This document shows, one piece after another, positions 17,127-30,300 of a stretch of 44,081 nucleotides of DNA. Origin of the DNA: a virus; IMG/VR virus record IMGVR_UViG_3300037961_003947, positions 1 to 44,081 of that record. One strand, 5' to 3'. The notes below the pieces were generated by a model. The model was not told the origin of the DNA. It saw only the letters and a program-made list of their open reading frames with translations, and did no database searches. A program made the translations under genes and the position numbers. Position 1 is the first letter of the stretch, and each line of letters begins with the position of its first letter.

Positions 17127-18347
17127 TCAGTTTAATACGTTGATGGTTCCATTCATTAATCCATGAATGGTGCATTGATAATAAAGAGTATTTGGAGCAT
17201 CCATTGGAACTGTCCAATATAGAACACTGGTTCCACTACCAGTTTGTCCAGCAGTATATGCAGTTCCAGAAAGACCTGCGGTACTTTGAATTCTAAATGG
17301 GTGTGCATTAGCATTGACACTATTGTCAAATGCATATGTCATACCGCGCATAACATATAATGTGGGATCAGAAGTTGGAGAAGAAAAACCAGGACCATTG
17401 AATGTATACGAGGAAGAACCATCCGCACCAAGTTCCCACCAAGTCATTGGACTGCGAGTAACTACCCAATCTGTACCACTCCAGTACAAGGAATCGCCCT
17501 GAGTAATGCCAGTTACATCAGTATCAGTCAGTGCGGTGAATGTCGTAGTTAAAGTACCATCAAAATTAATTGTGAGAGTATCACCACTAACTGCAGTAGC
17601 AATATTAGTGCCTCCAGCAATTGTCAAAGTATCAGTAGCACTATTTGCTGTTGTATTTCCAGTATCACCAGCAACAGTGGCAAATATATTTTGCTGACCT
17701 GCACCTGCGGCATCATCTGCGGGAACAAAGTTAGTTCCATTCCACTTCAAAACTTGATTATTAGCGGGTGCATTAGTGGTGATATCAACATCAGAAAGAT
17801 CATCAATACTGGAATATTCTGTGAGAAGTTTTGCTCTGGTATCACCAACACCACCAGCAGTAATATTAATATTTACATACGGATTATCATCACCATCTAC
17901 AGTGTAAAAATATCCAGGATATGTTGCAGCAGCAGGAGCATTTCCAACATTACTATATTCATTTTTGTAAGAAATTGTAGAACCAATATCTACATTTCCA
18001 GTTGCGCCATCAAAGGTAGCAGTTTGAGATCCTGCAATAATACGAACATCCCCAGTTCCGTTTGGAACAATACCGATATTTCCATTAGAGGAGGAAACAA
18101 TATTGTTTCCAGCAACATCCAATGCAGAAGTCAATGCATTATAATTGGCAGCAACAAAACTACTGCCATTATATTTCAACACCTGCCCTGTAGCTGGATT
18201 TGAAAGTGATATAGTAAGATTAGTGTTATTGCCTAGGGCAGTATACAATTCATCAAAATTATCATTAATTTTATCACCACCACTTCTCAGTGTATCACCT
18301 GTATTATCATTAGCAGAAGTACCAATGTTTAGGGATTGTTTAGCCAT
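17127..18347 (-). CDS. Baseplate/short-fibre protein: gp9/gp10-like N-terminus with C-terminal cupredoxin domain (406 aa)
   Basis: Residues about 6-41 (NIGTSANDNTGDTLR, then KINDNFDELYTALG) match the N-terminal signature shared by T4 gp9 and gp10, the segment of those proteins that anchors to the wedge. The middle contains two fibre-type repeats (GQVLKYNGSSFVAAN and NQVLKWNGTNFVPAD). Residues about 308-402 form a cupredoxin-like domain with a full type 1 copper ligand set: H349, C392, H395, M398 (YYQCTIHGLM). The C-x2-H-x2-M spacing is that of amicyanin. No signal peptide is present. The gene sits directly after the gp7-like gene and before the 1375-aa gene, with its own late promoter. Attachment to the giant protein by the N-terminus is inferred from the T4 arrangement; actual copper binding is unproven. 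Confidence 0.75.
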   Translation of the reverse strand: MAKQSLNIGTSANDNTGDTLRSGGDKINDNFDELYTALGNNTNLTISLSNPATGQVLKYNGSSFVAANYNALTSALDVAGNNIVSSSNGNIGIVPNGTGDVRIIAGSQTATFDGATGNVDIGSTISYKNEYSNVGNAPAAATYPGYFYTVDGDDNPYVNINITAGGVGDTRAKLLTEYSSIDDLSDVDITTNAPANNQVLKWNGTNFVPADDAAGAGQQNIFATVAGDTGNTTANSATDTLTIAGGTNIATAVSGDTLTINFDGTLTTTFTALTDTDVTGITQGDSLYWSGTDWVVTRSPMTWWELGADGSSSYTFNGPGFSSPTSDPTLYVMRGMTYAFDNSVNANAHPFRIQSTAGLSGTAYTAGQTGSGTSVLYWTVPMDAPNTLYYQCTIHGLMNGTINVLN

Positions 18348-18367
18348 TACTCGCTACATTTTTTAGT

Positions 18368-18375
18368 TATTTATA
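18368..18375 (-). promoter_or_regulatory. T4-type late promoter upstream of the 406-aa gene
   Basis: The minus strand reads TATAAATA, an exact T4 late consensus, ending 20 bases before the ATG of the 406-aa gene. The stop codon (TAA) of the giant gene lies inside the motif. Confidence 0.75.
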
Positions 18376-21300
18376 GGATCTCTGGATCAATTACTTCTTC
18401 GCCATATTGACTGAGGTCTGGTGCAGTCCAATCATCAGGAACTGTAGTTGCAACACTTACTCCAGGATTCTCATATGAAGAACCTGCGTTTGTTACTGTT
18501 ACACCAGCAACGCCTACAAGTGCCTTAACTTGTCCATCAAATCCAGAGATAGAATCAAGTCTCACAGTGGGTCTAGAAGTATATCCAGATCCACCAGAAG
18601 TAACTTGAACCTTTTCAATTGAACCAGTGGTTAGATTGGCAGTCGCGTTTGCATTTTGTCCGAAGACAGATCCAAGATAATCAAATGTGATTAACGAATT
18701 TGAAGATTCAATAACCGCAACCTCACGATCACTAACTTCACCCTCAATATCAATGAAGTCGCCTGCTTCGATTGGAGGAACAACTTCATCAGAATCAACG
18801 TCTGCCTCAGAACCAACATAAGAGAATGCTACAAATGTAGATCCAAATCTAGGAACTTCCGAGAAGATAATTCTAGAACCAACAATTTCAAAACCAACTC
18901 CAGGTTCTTGAAGAACACCATTGATAGAAACAATAATGTTATTTTCTGGCAGAATTGTAGAAGACTGGATGCCATCTGTCAGAGTGAGTGAATAGAATAC
19001 ATCATTACGCTTGAGGTTAAATGACTGGCGTAAAGAATCGAACTCGAACGAAATATCATCGAGTTGTCTCAACTTACCAAGATAGAATCCTGTGAAAGAT
19101 GCTCCAAGTTCGGGTGCTTCTGTGAATTGAATATTATCCGAGAATGCTGTAAAAGCATTTGTACTACCAGGAGGTTGAAGAACACCGTTGATGAAGATCA
19201 GCATATGACCTGCAGGATCAGGAAGATACTGAGTTCCATTATCAGTAGTAAGTTTAAATGTGGTTTGTGTTCCATCAAACCCTTTAAAGAATCTCTTAAC
19301 TCTTGCTTTGAGTTCCTTTCTTTCAATAATTGCAGATCTATAATCATCAGGACCTCTGAGACCATCTCTGCCAGTAAATGCACCTTTAATATCAGTAAGA
19401 TATAATCTCCTATTTAAAGAAGTTGACTGAATGTCCTGAACGAGAGCAGATCCTGCACCAGCAATTGTTGTCTTAGAACTAGAAGTCGCTCTTCCAGCTA
19501 AAACCTCTCCACTAGCACCATAATCACCAACAACATCATTTGAGGCAATTGTACCTTCAACGGGTACATAGTAAATGTAATTATTATTGGAATCGTACTC
19601 ACTAATAATTCCGTATACATCAGTATCCTGACCACCATTAACAATACGATACAATCTATTACCAACAGTGAATTGATTAAGACTGGAGTCCACGGTGACA
19701 GTCAATCTTACATGACCAGTAGAAGCAATTCTGTCGCCTACGGAAATATCAAGTCCTGCATACTTAGTAACTTCTAGATATTCTCTGGAAGACTCAGGAT
19801 ATACGACACTAGTGCTTTCAAACGATCCAATCAGACTTGCGGTATCAACTGTAAGTCTACCGCCAGTGTTATCTGTTACGGATGCATTATTTTGCGTATA
19901 GGAAACTGGTTCAGCAGTCTCAGTGCTTGTATATCCAAGGAAAGGAATGTCTGCTGAGAAAGATCCCTTCACATCAATTACGTGTAATCTATTTTCAAGA
20001 GCACTAAGAGTAGCAGTTGTAGTATTAGCGCCGCCAACAATAACATCAGAAATCGCCCAAGTTCCACCAGTTACTTCAACATCAAGATACTTATAATTTG
20101 CATCTTCATAGAATCCATAAACAACACCCGTTACATTAGAATCACCTTGCTTAGAAACAGTTTCATTCATGGTATATGGTCCATCAGTGATGTCACCATC
20201 AATTCTAAATCTCTTATAAACCTTAACGACTTTCGCCTCGTTTAATGTGAGTCTTTGAACTTCTGCAGATGCGTCAGATGTAGCAGAATAAATGTAGTCT
20301 GATTGAACCAGTTCTCCAGAAATACCAACGGGGATATCACGATCGCCATAAACTTTAGTTGGAACAGAAATAGCATTATTTTCAGTGATAGTTGTGTAAT
20401 GCTCACTATCGCTCAATTGATTATCAATGATATTCAAACTAGATCTAATTACAGTCATAGCTGTATCAGAATTATAATTTGATGCTACTGCAGAATCATA
20501 GAACTTACTAAATGTAGCGGATGTAGAAGGACTTACTAAAGTATCTGAGAGTGCTCTCTTAGAGAAATCTCTAAGACGCTCAATAGCAAAGGTTTTAATA
20601 TTATATTCACCATTAGTAAAGAATTGTGTGCCAAGAACAGATGTATAAGTTCCTAATGGTTGAGTGGTTAATTTAGCACCCCACACATAGAGACCGTTAT
20701 TTGCTATTCCAGTATGATCTAAAGCACCAACGCTATTGAGAATACTCAGTCTTGTATTAAGTGCTGTGAATCCAAATCCGAAGGTCACTGTCATATAGAT
20801 TCTAAACCATCCACTACCAATGGGAACCATTCCATGATCACTAACGTTAATACCATTAGTAGCAAATACATTGCCAGTCGTACCATCCGTCAAATTAGAA
20901 CTAAATTGAGCGTTTTCAGCACCACTACCTAAACTAACGGTGAATCTAACTCTATCATATTCACCTTTTTTGACAAACATAGAAGATGTAAATCTCTGTT
21001 CTGATTGAGTAGAACCAGTGTCAAATGTATCGTTTGTACTATCAAATTTAATGCTAGTAGAATCAAAGGTGTCAAAAGATGTTAATGTGTAAGCTCTCGT
21101 AATAAAGTGCTCTCCAGCAGATGCGGTAGTATCAACCTTTTCAGCAGTTTGTGTATTGTCAGGAGACAATGCATTATTAGCAGTAACACTACTTAAAGTT
21201 GCTGTCCAGTTTTGATCAAACTGCTCGGGTAAAGTCCAAAGATTAGTGTTATCTACAGATTGACCAATCAGAGAAGTTAGTCCTTGAGCATATTCAAGAG

Positions 21301-24300
21301 TTTTTACATTACTATAATTGTTATAGTATTCATGAGATCCACTAACGCCACCTGTTGCAACAGTTGCTGTTGCGCCAGAAGGTGCTGTTAAATTAGCACC
21401 TGCAGCAAATATAGTTCCAGAAAGACTTCCAATCACCATAACAGATTTGGAGGTGTATAGAACTTTCGCTGTAGTACCACCACTAGTTACAGTTTCACCA
21501 ACGACAAATGTTCCACTAAATGCACTGAATGTTAAAGTGTATGCTGTTTGTGTGTCAACTGTGTTAGATGTGAGATAGTCATATTCAATATTACCGATAA
21601 TGTCATCAATAAATCCATCATAAACCCATGCTCCAGAACCAAATTGTTCGTTAACAAGAGATGCAATTTCTTGCTTGTAGTAATTTTTGTTGTAAACAAG
21701 ATTTTTAACTACACTCTTTGCCTCAGTATCACCTGGGAATAAAGTTGCCAATCCAAAATCAACCAAATCTCTAAATCTGTACCAAACTTCATCAATGTCC
21801 GAAGGGGACTCTGAATCTTGATATGCTGCTATGTTTGTATGTGCTGCTGCATATTGATTTCCAGTAACACTGGAACCATTGTCTCTCAGCAGATTCTTAA
21901 TTGCCTTTTCACCGAGAACTTTAATTTCCTCATGTGCGTGGAAGAATGCATACAATTCATTATTAATTGAAGTAATTTCTTTATTGAAATCTAAGAATTT
22001 CTCCATTTGTGCAATAGAACTGTTATTTCCGCCTGTTTGAAGATCGGAAATTGCAGCAATAATGAAGTCTTCAATATATGTTCTATAAGTTGCCTTTGTA
22101 TAAGTGTGTGAGGAGAATGTGCCGTTAGCAATGGTGTATTGAAGTTCCGTTCCAAGTAATCCAAGACTATTTGCAGAAGAGCGACCTGTGATCTCTTCAG
22201 AAATATACTCTCTATTAAAGTAGAGACGATCTCCTCCAATATTAAAATCATTATTAGTAGGAGCAATAATATCATTAATAGTTGTAATCAGATTGTCAAT
22301 TGCGGTTTTGACATTAGCACAACCACCAGCATCGTTAGTAATACCCCAATCACCAGTAATAATATTATCGGTATTATCATACGTCAAATCGCCAGTGATT
22401 GCTTCTTTTAAATAAACACCAAGTCTGTCGTGAGCGAAAACAGATTGCCAGACTTGAAGTCTGATATGCTGAAGTTCATTTTTGTTATCAACATAGAACT
22501 TAGCAGCTCTAACTGTATTCTTATTGCCACCAAATTCAATATCTTTAGCAATAGCATCAACAATCAATGCCATATCCGTTTTACATCTGAGCGTGCCAGC
22601 TCCAGTGCCATCACCATTTCTGGGCATGTCGTTAGACAAATCAGGATAGCGTTGAATCATATCAAACGCTGCTTTATCAACAATTACTGAATTATTTGAA
22701 CGGATTAAGTTTGCTGCATCACGGAATCTATATTGAGAATCTGCATCAATTTTATTAGAATACAGAGTATCAGTTGCAGCATTATGATATGAAGAAGTAA
22801 ATCCAACTTCATTAAATGCATCAACCGTTCCACCCTGATATTCTCTTGCAGGTTCAACCTTAGTGATGGTTGCAAGGTGATCTACAGGAGTGCCAAGGTT
22901 TGCTTGCTCTAAAGTATCTGTAAGGATATCCAACAGGTTGCTGATGGTGGAATAAACATCAGCACAATCACCCGTGGTATAATTCAGAACCTTAACAGCA
23001 TTTGCAGTAGCACTGACAAATGTATGAGCATAACGCTGACCAACAGGAGAAGCACCGACATTTACAGTAATAGTAGTGCTGGTTCTTGCCTTAACTGCAA
23101 GAACTTTATCATATGCAGTTGTATTACCCTTATCTGGATAAGCAATTTCTCGATCATTGTTATCATCTGCACAAGTAAATGTGATGGAATCACGCTCTAA
23201 TGCAACCAAAGAAGATGTTGTAAGAGAATTTGTTCCAATAGTCAGAACAAGATCACCTGTTGCCGCATCATATGTTGCTCCAGTTGGAGTAAATGTGGTG
23301 TATGTATTATTATTAGAGTCAGTTAAGGTCGAATCAGTGAACTGAGTCAAACCATGATTACCCTGAACAGTCCAGAGAACATTGTTGATGATATATTGAA
23401 GAATCTCTTTGACCTTATCATATGCCCAAACAGTTTCTGTAACTTCAGTGTCAACATGACTGATAGTGATAGGATTCGCAGTTCTATCGACATAGAGAGC
23501 AGAAGCATCCCAAATATGACTATTAGAACCATTACGCATATCTTCAGCAATAGCATCTAAGATATCACGAACATCATCCTCACAATTTACGTTACCGCCA
23601 GGAATAACCAAAGATGAATATTGCTGGGTTAACAGATATACTGCTTCTTTAGCAATAAAGTCTTTGTTAGCAACAATCAGATTCGCAGCATCATAATATC
23701 TGTGTGTCTTACCAGCAAATCCAGTGACAGGGGCAGTTTGATTGTTTGTATTATAAGTTGCAAGAATTGCATCATTGTTAAATTCTTCACCATCGGTCAG
23801 TGACTCACCACCAGACCAATCTTCGGTATAAGTTTGACCATAAGCACCATCAAAGTGCAGAAGCAGTTTGGTATTTGCATCACCTTGGAACATACCCGTG
23901 GGAGCGGTGAAGTTCGCTGTATAACGACCGCTATTGGAAATTCTAAATTCATCAATGTAACCAGGGAAATCAGCAGAAGCATCAAATGCAGCACCGATTC
24001 TGACTGGTTTAGTAGAACCATAGTTACCACTATCAGAGAAATCACTACCTTCTTGAGTCCCGTTAAGGAACATTTTAGTAGTTGTAGAAGTTCTAGAGAC
24101 TGCTACATGATACCAAGTATCAGCGACTAAGTTAGTAGCACCAGTAATAACAACACTACCATTTACATAATACTTGAGGTTTGCACCGTCAAGATACAGA
24201 TATGCAGAAACTTCTGTACCAGTAGTTCTCATATCAAAGATTGCTTTACTTCCAGAAGCAATTGAATTGGGTTTAATCCAACATTCAATAGTATATGCAT

Positions 24301-27300
24301 TAGTTCCAAATCCAAACTCAGTGGAAGTAGCAATGCTCGCATATTCATCAACAGGAACTGCACCAACATTTACAGTAATTGTTGTAGAAGTTGTAGCAGT
24401 AATAGCAAGTGCCGAACTAGATGCTGGGTCAGTAGAACGAGGATATGCTTTATTGGATGTATTATTATCTTGAGCACAAGTAAATACAACACCATTATCG
24501 GCAATTGTTACTGTGTTGCTAGTAGTAAGAGAATGTGTTCCAATATTAAGAACCATGAGACCCGAGAATGGGTCATATGTGGTTCCAGCAGCAGCGGTAA
24601 ACGATCCTGTAGCGCCACCGCCAGCAGTAATTGCATTAGTAACACCACTTACAAACGTATGTGCTGAAGTTCCAGGTGAAAGTGCCAGACAACCAGAACC
24701 ATACCTTTCATTGTAAGTATTAATTGTAGCATTGGTAAATGTTACAGAATGATAGTCCTCACCAGTAGACTTACATCTACCAATCTTACCAAGATAGATG
24801 GTCTGAGTTGCCTGACTATATCCAACAACTTCTGCCTTTGTGTCCAAAGTCCTAATTACATGACCATCGTTTAAGAAACCAGATCCCTGTCTATCAGTAA
24901 AGGTTAGTTTTCTAACCTTGATATCTTCATTTGCTGCAAATTCTGATGTATTAGTTCCATAAGAAATTGTATAATTTCTAATAAATTCATTATTATCAAA
25001 GTCGCCAGTTTGCTGATCGTAAACGATAATATTGTTACTGATAGATTCGCTCGAAGGGAATTGTGCATCAAAAGCAGTAGCATTATCAGTAAAGTCAACA
25101 ATACTTACTTGAGACTTAGAAATATCGTCAATAACTTTATTTGGATAAGTGACAGAAGTCAATCTGTTGAATAATAATCCAAAGAAAGAAGAACCAGAAG
25201 AAATATTAACTTGAGGAATAAACTCTTGAGTTACAGGATCTTGATATGCACTCGTGGAAGTTATACGAGCAACAACACCAGAAGAAGCACCAATAATAAC
25301 ATCATCAAGTTGAATATCGAATAATCCTGGTGTGGACTGATATGTACCTGTGGTTTTACTAAGAGTCAAACTGTTAGTAATCTCAATTGCAGTAGAATAT
25401 ACAGGAGAATTTTCTTGGTGGGAAATTGCTGCTGTTCCAGACTGAGCTCGAGATACTGTTAATGTTGTAGATTGTGATCCATTAGTAACTCCTGTAACAG
25501 TTATAATTTCGGATCTAATTTGATAATTCTCACCTACTTCAAAAGTATTCGCAGGAACGGGAGTTGGAGTTTCGGATGTAGTAGCAATTACCTCTATAGA
25601 AGTAGTTGCAGAACCAATACCATAACGGAGTTCCGCAATAGGTGTTTCTTGACCAGTTTCTAAGTTAATGGTTTCAATTCTTGCAGTATTACCCTCCAAG
25701 TTTGTAACTTGTTCGTTAAAGATAAACAATCCATTATTAACAACATCAGTGATAGTCTGTAAGGTTCCAGAAAATCCTGTGGCACTAACTTGACATTGCT
25801 CACCTGCAATGAAATTACCTTCAGTAACAAATCCACTAATATCGTCACCAGCAACAGTGGTTACAGTGAAACGCGCACTAGATGTAATACCAACGAGAGT
25901 ATTTCCTGCTGTTGGGAAAATACCACTAGTAAATGTGAATCCTAACGTCTTTGTACTAATTTGAGAAATTTGTGCATTGACATATTTGACACTAGCAGGA
26001 GGTTGTGGTGGTTCTGCAAATACAATAGAATCACCTTGAACTTCAAAGGAGGTGTTTGGAGTTTGAGCAACACCATTAAGAACAATCATCAATTGATTAG
26101 CATTAGCGATTACATTTTCGCTGTTAACTGTAAGAGGGAATTGAGTCTTAACACCATCAAACTGATTTGAAATGTCATCCAATCTTTGAACAACTGAAGT
26201 CAAAATATTCTCAGAAGAGGTAAGTCTCTTTTGACGGAATAAAACTTCAGTATTATTAAATTCGGAATAAATCGGTTCTGCTAAAGCAAAACTCTGAATA
26301 TTTGGAACTGTTGCTTCTCTAGCAAGTTCTACAGATTTTGTAAGTTGGAAATCAATCTCTTTATTTGCAGTATATCCATATTCTTCTAAATTGAGTTCAC
26401 CAAATACTTTGAAGGATGCTGGGTGTACATTCTTGATAAGAATATCTTTCCAATCATCAATGGAAACGGAAGATTTAACTGCGTATGAGAAATCTTGATA
26501 GTAATAAGAGTCTTGAATTTTCTGAACAATTTCAGAAGGTTTACCAATGTCATCAATAAATTGACCTGTAGTTTTTGTAATAGAACCAATTTCTAAGACA
26601 CCTTTAGCGATATTTAAATCACTAATTACACCAGAAGATTTAGAGATAGCACCCGAAACACTTTGCCCTTCAGCAAAATCTCCAGTGTAGTCAACAATCT
26701 TAAGAATTCTAGGACCAACTTGCCAACCTTCATTGGTAGAAACAAATCCAGTAGCAGTTGCATTTTCTAAAGAGTCACCTTGATATACAAGTTCACCCTC
26801 TAAGAATGTAGATGTAATTACATTCGCTTCTGCAGTAGCACCAAAAGATTCGGTCAATACTTGTTGTCTACCTGTACCAGCATTGACAAACGAAAGACCA
26901 TCACCAAGTTCAGCATTTGCTGCGGTGATTGCAAGTTTCATTTGGTCATTTTCCAAAGAATTTGCAGATCCAGTAATAGCATAATAAGTTGTGGATCCAT
27001 TTAATCTACCAGTTGCACCAGCAGCAAGGGGGTACTCAATTCCTTGACCAGTATCAACAACATTTAATGTAATCTCAGATCCATTTGCAATTCCATGAGG
27101 GAAGGCAAACTGAAGAAGACCTAAATCAAGGTTAACAACATAGTTGAAAGAAGATCTCAGAGATACCGTAGGTTCGGAAGAATATCCAGCACCAGGATCT
27201 TTAATTACAATCTGATCAATTCTACCGTTTCTAATTGACGCTTCTGCAGTAGCACCACTTCCACCACCACCTGTGATAATAACAGCTGGTGCCTGAGAAT

Positions 27301-30300
27301 AACCAGAACCAGGATCTGTGACAGTAATACTATCAAGAATACTAGTAGAAGTTAATTGAGCATTGATTGGGAATGTAATTTCAGGACGAAGTGTGTAATC
27401 ATGAGTATAATCATAACCAAAATTGTTATTCTTAAGTTTCTTGATTTTACCAACATTGGTTCCTTGAGCAAAAACAGATGCTCCAGTGCCAAATGCAGGG
27501 ATAATAACGTCAACATCAGCACCAGAACCAGTAAGACCAGATCCGAGAATACCTGGAACTGCATCAATATCAATAGATGCAGTTGTATATCCTTTACCAG
27601 GAGAAGTAATAGTTACAGATTGAATTTGACCAGGAATAGTAGTACCTTCATCATCCGTACCATCTGCAACTAGAATCGTAACAAAACCACCTTCACCATC
27701 GCCAGCAATCGGTACAGAATTATACACACCTACCGCATATTCTGTACCAGGATCATTGATTTCAACTCTTTCAATTTTTCTGGATGATTGAATACCAGTA
27801 ACAACAGGTAATTTAGAATAGAATCCACCAGAGTTGATCAATCTGATATCACCAATTGCACCAACTGCTTTTTCAGAACTCGTAGTATAAGAAGTTCTAG
27901 TAATATTGGCATTTCCTTCAGGTTCATTAGCCAATTCAAATTTAAATACAGTTGCACCTTGAGTAATAGTAGCACCAGCAACTGATGTAATACTGAAGGT
28001 TCCCATATAGGGAGAATCTACGATATCAAGATAACTATTTGAATCAATTGGAGAATCATCTCCAGTTCTAGATGGATCGAAGTAATAAGAGATATTAGTT
28101 ACAATATCTCTATCAACTTTTAGTTTTACCGTTGGGTTTGGTTGACCAGCACCAGTAACACCAGGAGTTCCAACTCTTTCAATAGAGTTGAATGAATATT
28201 CAAGTTTAAAGAGATTATCCTTCGAGAATGATAGGTTTGAACCAACCATTGAGGAGTGAGAAACATCAAATAAGTACTGGTGTCCATAGTACATTTTAAG
28301 TACAGGAGATTTAGCAAAGATACTTACATTTGCTGCTGTGGTTGCTGGATCTGTCTGAGCAACGGCATTTAACTTATAAGTAAATTCTCTATTACTTACA
28401 ACCCGATCAACAACAAAAGAACCGTCATATTCATCATATGCAACCGAATTGAGTTGTTGAGTTGGATTACCATCAACCAAAATATTATCACCAACAGAGA
28501 GATAATGTCTATCTCCAGTAATAATGTATACTTCATCTGTATTAGCAACTGCTGTTACCTGAAGAACTTTATCAAGTGTTGCGATGAGAGTAATCTTAGT
28601 TACACCAGTTAAATTAGTAATTTGTGCAGTAGTTTTTGCACTATTAAAACTAATATCACTAGATGTAATATCAACAACAGAACCAGGAATAAAGGAAGAA
28701 GAACCAGAAATCTCTACAATTTTAACACTATAGTGATCTGTATCAAATGGTTTGAATGTTGCAAAACTATCTAAATTTCCGCCACCACCAGTGGCATCAG
28801 TTCTATTCAAATTATAGTCGTCTAAATCAAAGTTAAATGTTCCAGGAGTAGTATTGACAACATCCTTAAATTCATAATCAGAAATCACATTAATATCATT
28901 AGGAACTGGACCTTCAATACCATAGGTGCTCTGTTCACTAAATTGAGATGTAGAAAGTACACCTGTGTTTAAATCATTTGACCACAGATTGTTGTTGACC
29001 GCAAGATATACTTTTTTGTTTGTTCTATCAACTCTTAATACATATCCACTATTTACAAATTGACCAGACGTGTTGTTCAATGTAAGTTTTGAACCAACAG
29101 TAATATTAAAGTCTTGATTAATTGTCAGTTCTTGCACATTGTCAATTTTTGTTGTAGAAGTCGTCTTCATGTAATAACGATTCTTGACAACTGCAGTCAG
29201 TTTAAGTTTTTGAGATCCAGGAGAAGGAACAGTTGCAGTTCTAGAACTCCATTCATCTACACTATATGCTAAAGTTTCTGTACCTTGAGTCAGTGAAGAT
29301 GTGGCATCTTCAAAATCAAGACCTTGAAGACCTACACCACCGAGAGTAAATCCAACATTGCTTACAGTTAATGTTGATCCTGTAACAGGAGTAACTGCGG
29401 TTCTTACAAATCCAATTTGAGTATTGGTTTGCAATCCTTTATCACCAAGTCGTTCAGAATCAGAATCTTTATCAGACTTCAATCCCCAACCAACATAATC
29501 AATATAATCATATCTCTTCAGATTGGTAGTGAACCAAGCATCATCAGTCCAATCATATGCGAGAGCAAAAGTATCTGTAGGAGGCAATGCATCAGCATCA
29601 GAAGGAACTGTTGGAGTTACTGCACGATTTCTCAGACGCAGATTATCAATATATCCTTCTAATTGTTCATTGGAACGGAATTGACCTGTAGTAGCAGATT
29701 TACCAGGAATGTTACCAATATAAAGATCTTTATTACTCAGTGACGTATTAGCAATAGTACCAGTAATAACTGAAATACCATTCACATATACAGTGAATAC
29801 ATTACCATCTTTTTTAACACCAATAAATTGCCAAGAATTATTAGCAAACATTGTGGTGGATACAGACTGGAAAGGACTGCTAGCAGAATTAATTGTTGTT
29901 GAATTATTTGTAACTACTAACTCCAATTTGCCATTTGCATGGTCATAGTATAACCAAAGTCCACCAGTAGCGTCTGTCGCATCACCAATGTTTAATAATG
30001 TATACTCAGTTTGACTATTAGATCTAAAATTAGATCCATCTTTGTACAGCATATACTCAATGGTCCAATTATCATTGAGTTTTGTTCCTAAGGACGCTGC
30101 TGGAACCTTGATAGCGCCATTTACCCAATCTCCGACAGAAGATACTGTAGCGGCATCAAATGTCAGAGAAGCGCCGCCACCGCCGCCTAGGCGTGCATCA
30201 GTAATAGTAAATGTTTCGTCTACAGCATAACCAGAACCAGGATTAACAATAGTAACTGTTGCTGCACCATTAGCAGCAACTACGACGCTAAAGGTAGCAC

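Noticed and set aside
17691-18203. Plus-strand open frame of 170 codons
   Set aside because: Antisense to the 406-aa gene; its composition (Ile, Ser, Cys, Asn) is what the complement of Thr/Asn/Gly-rich fibre codons gives, and it resembles no protein family.
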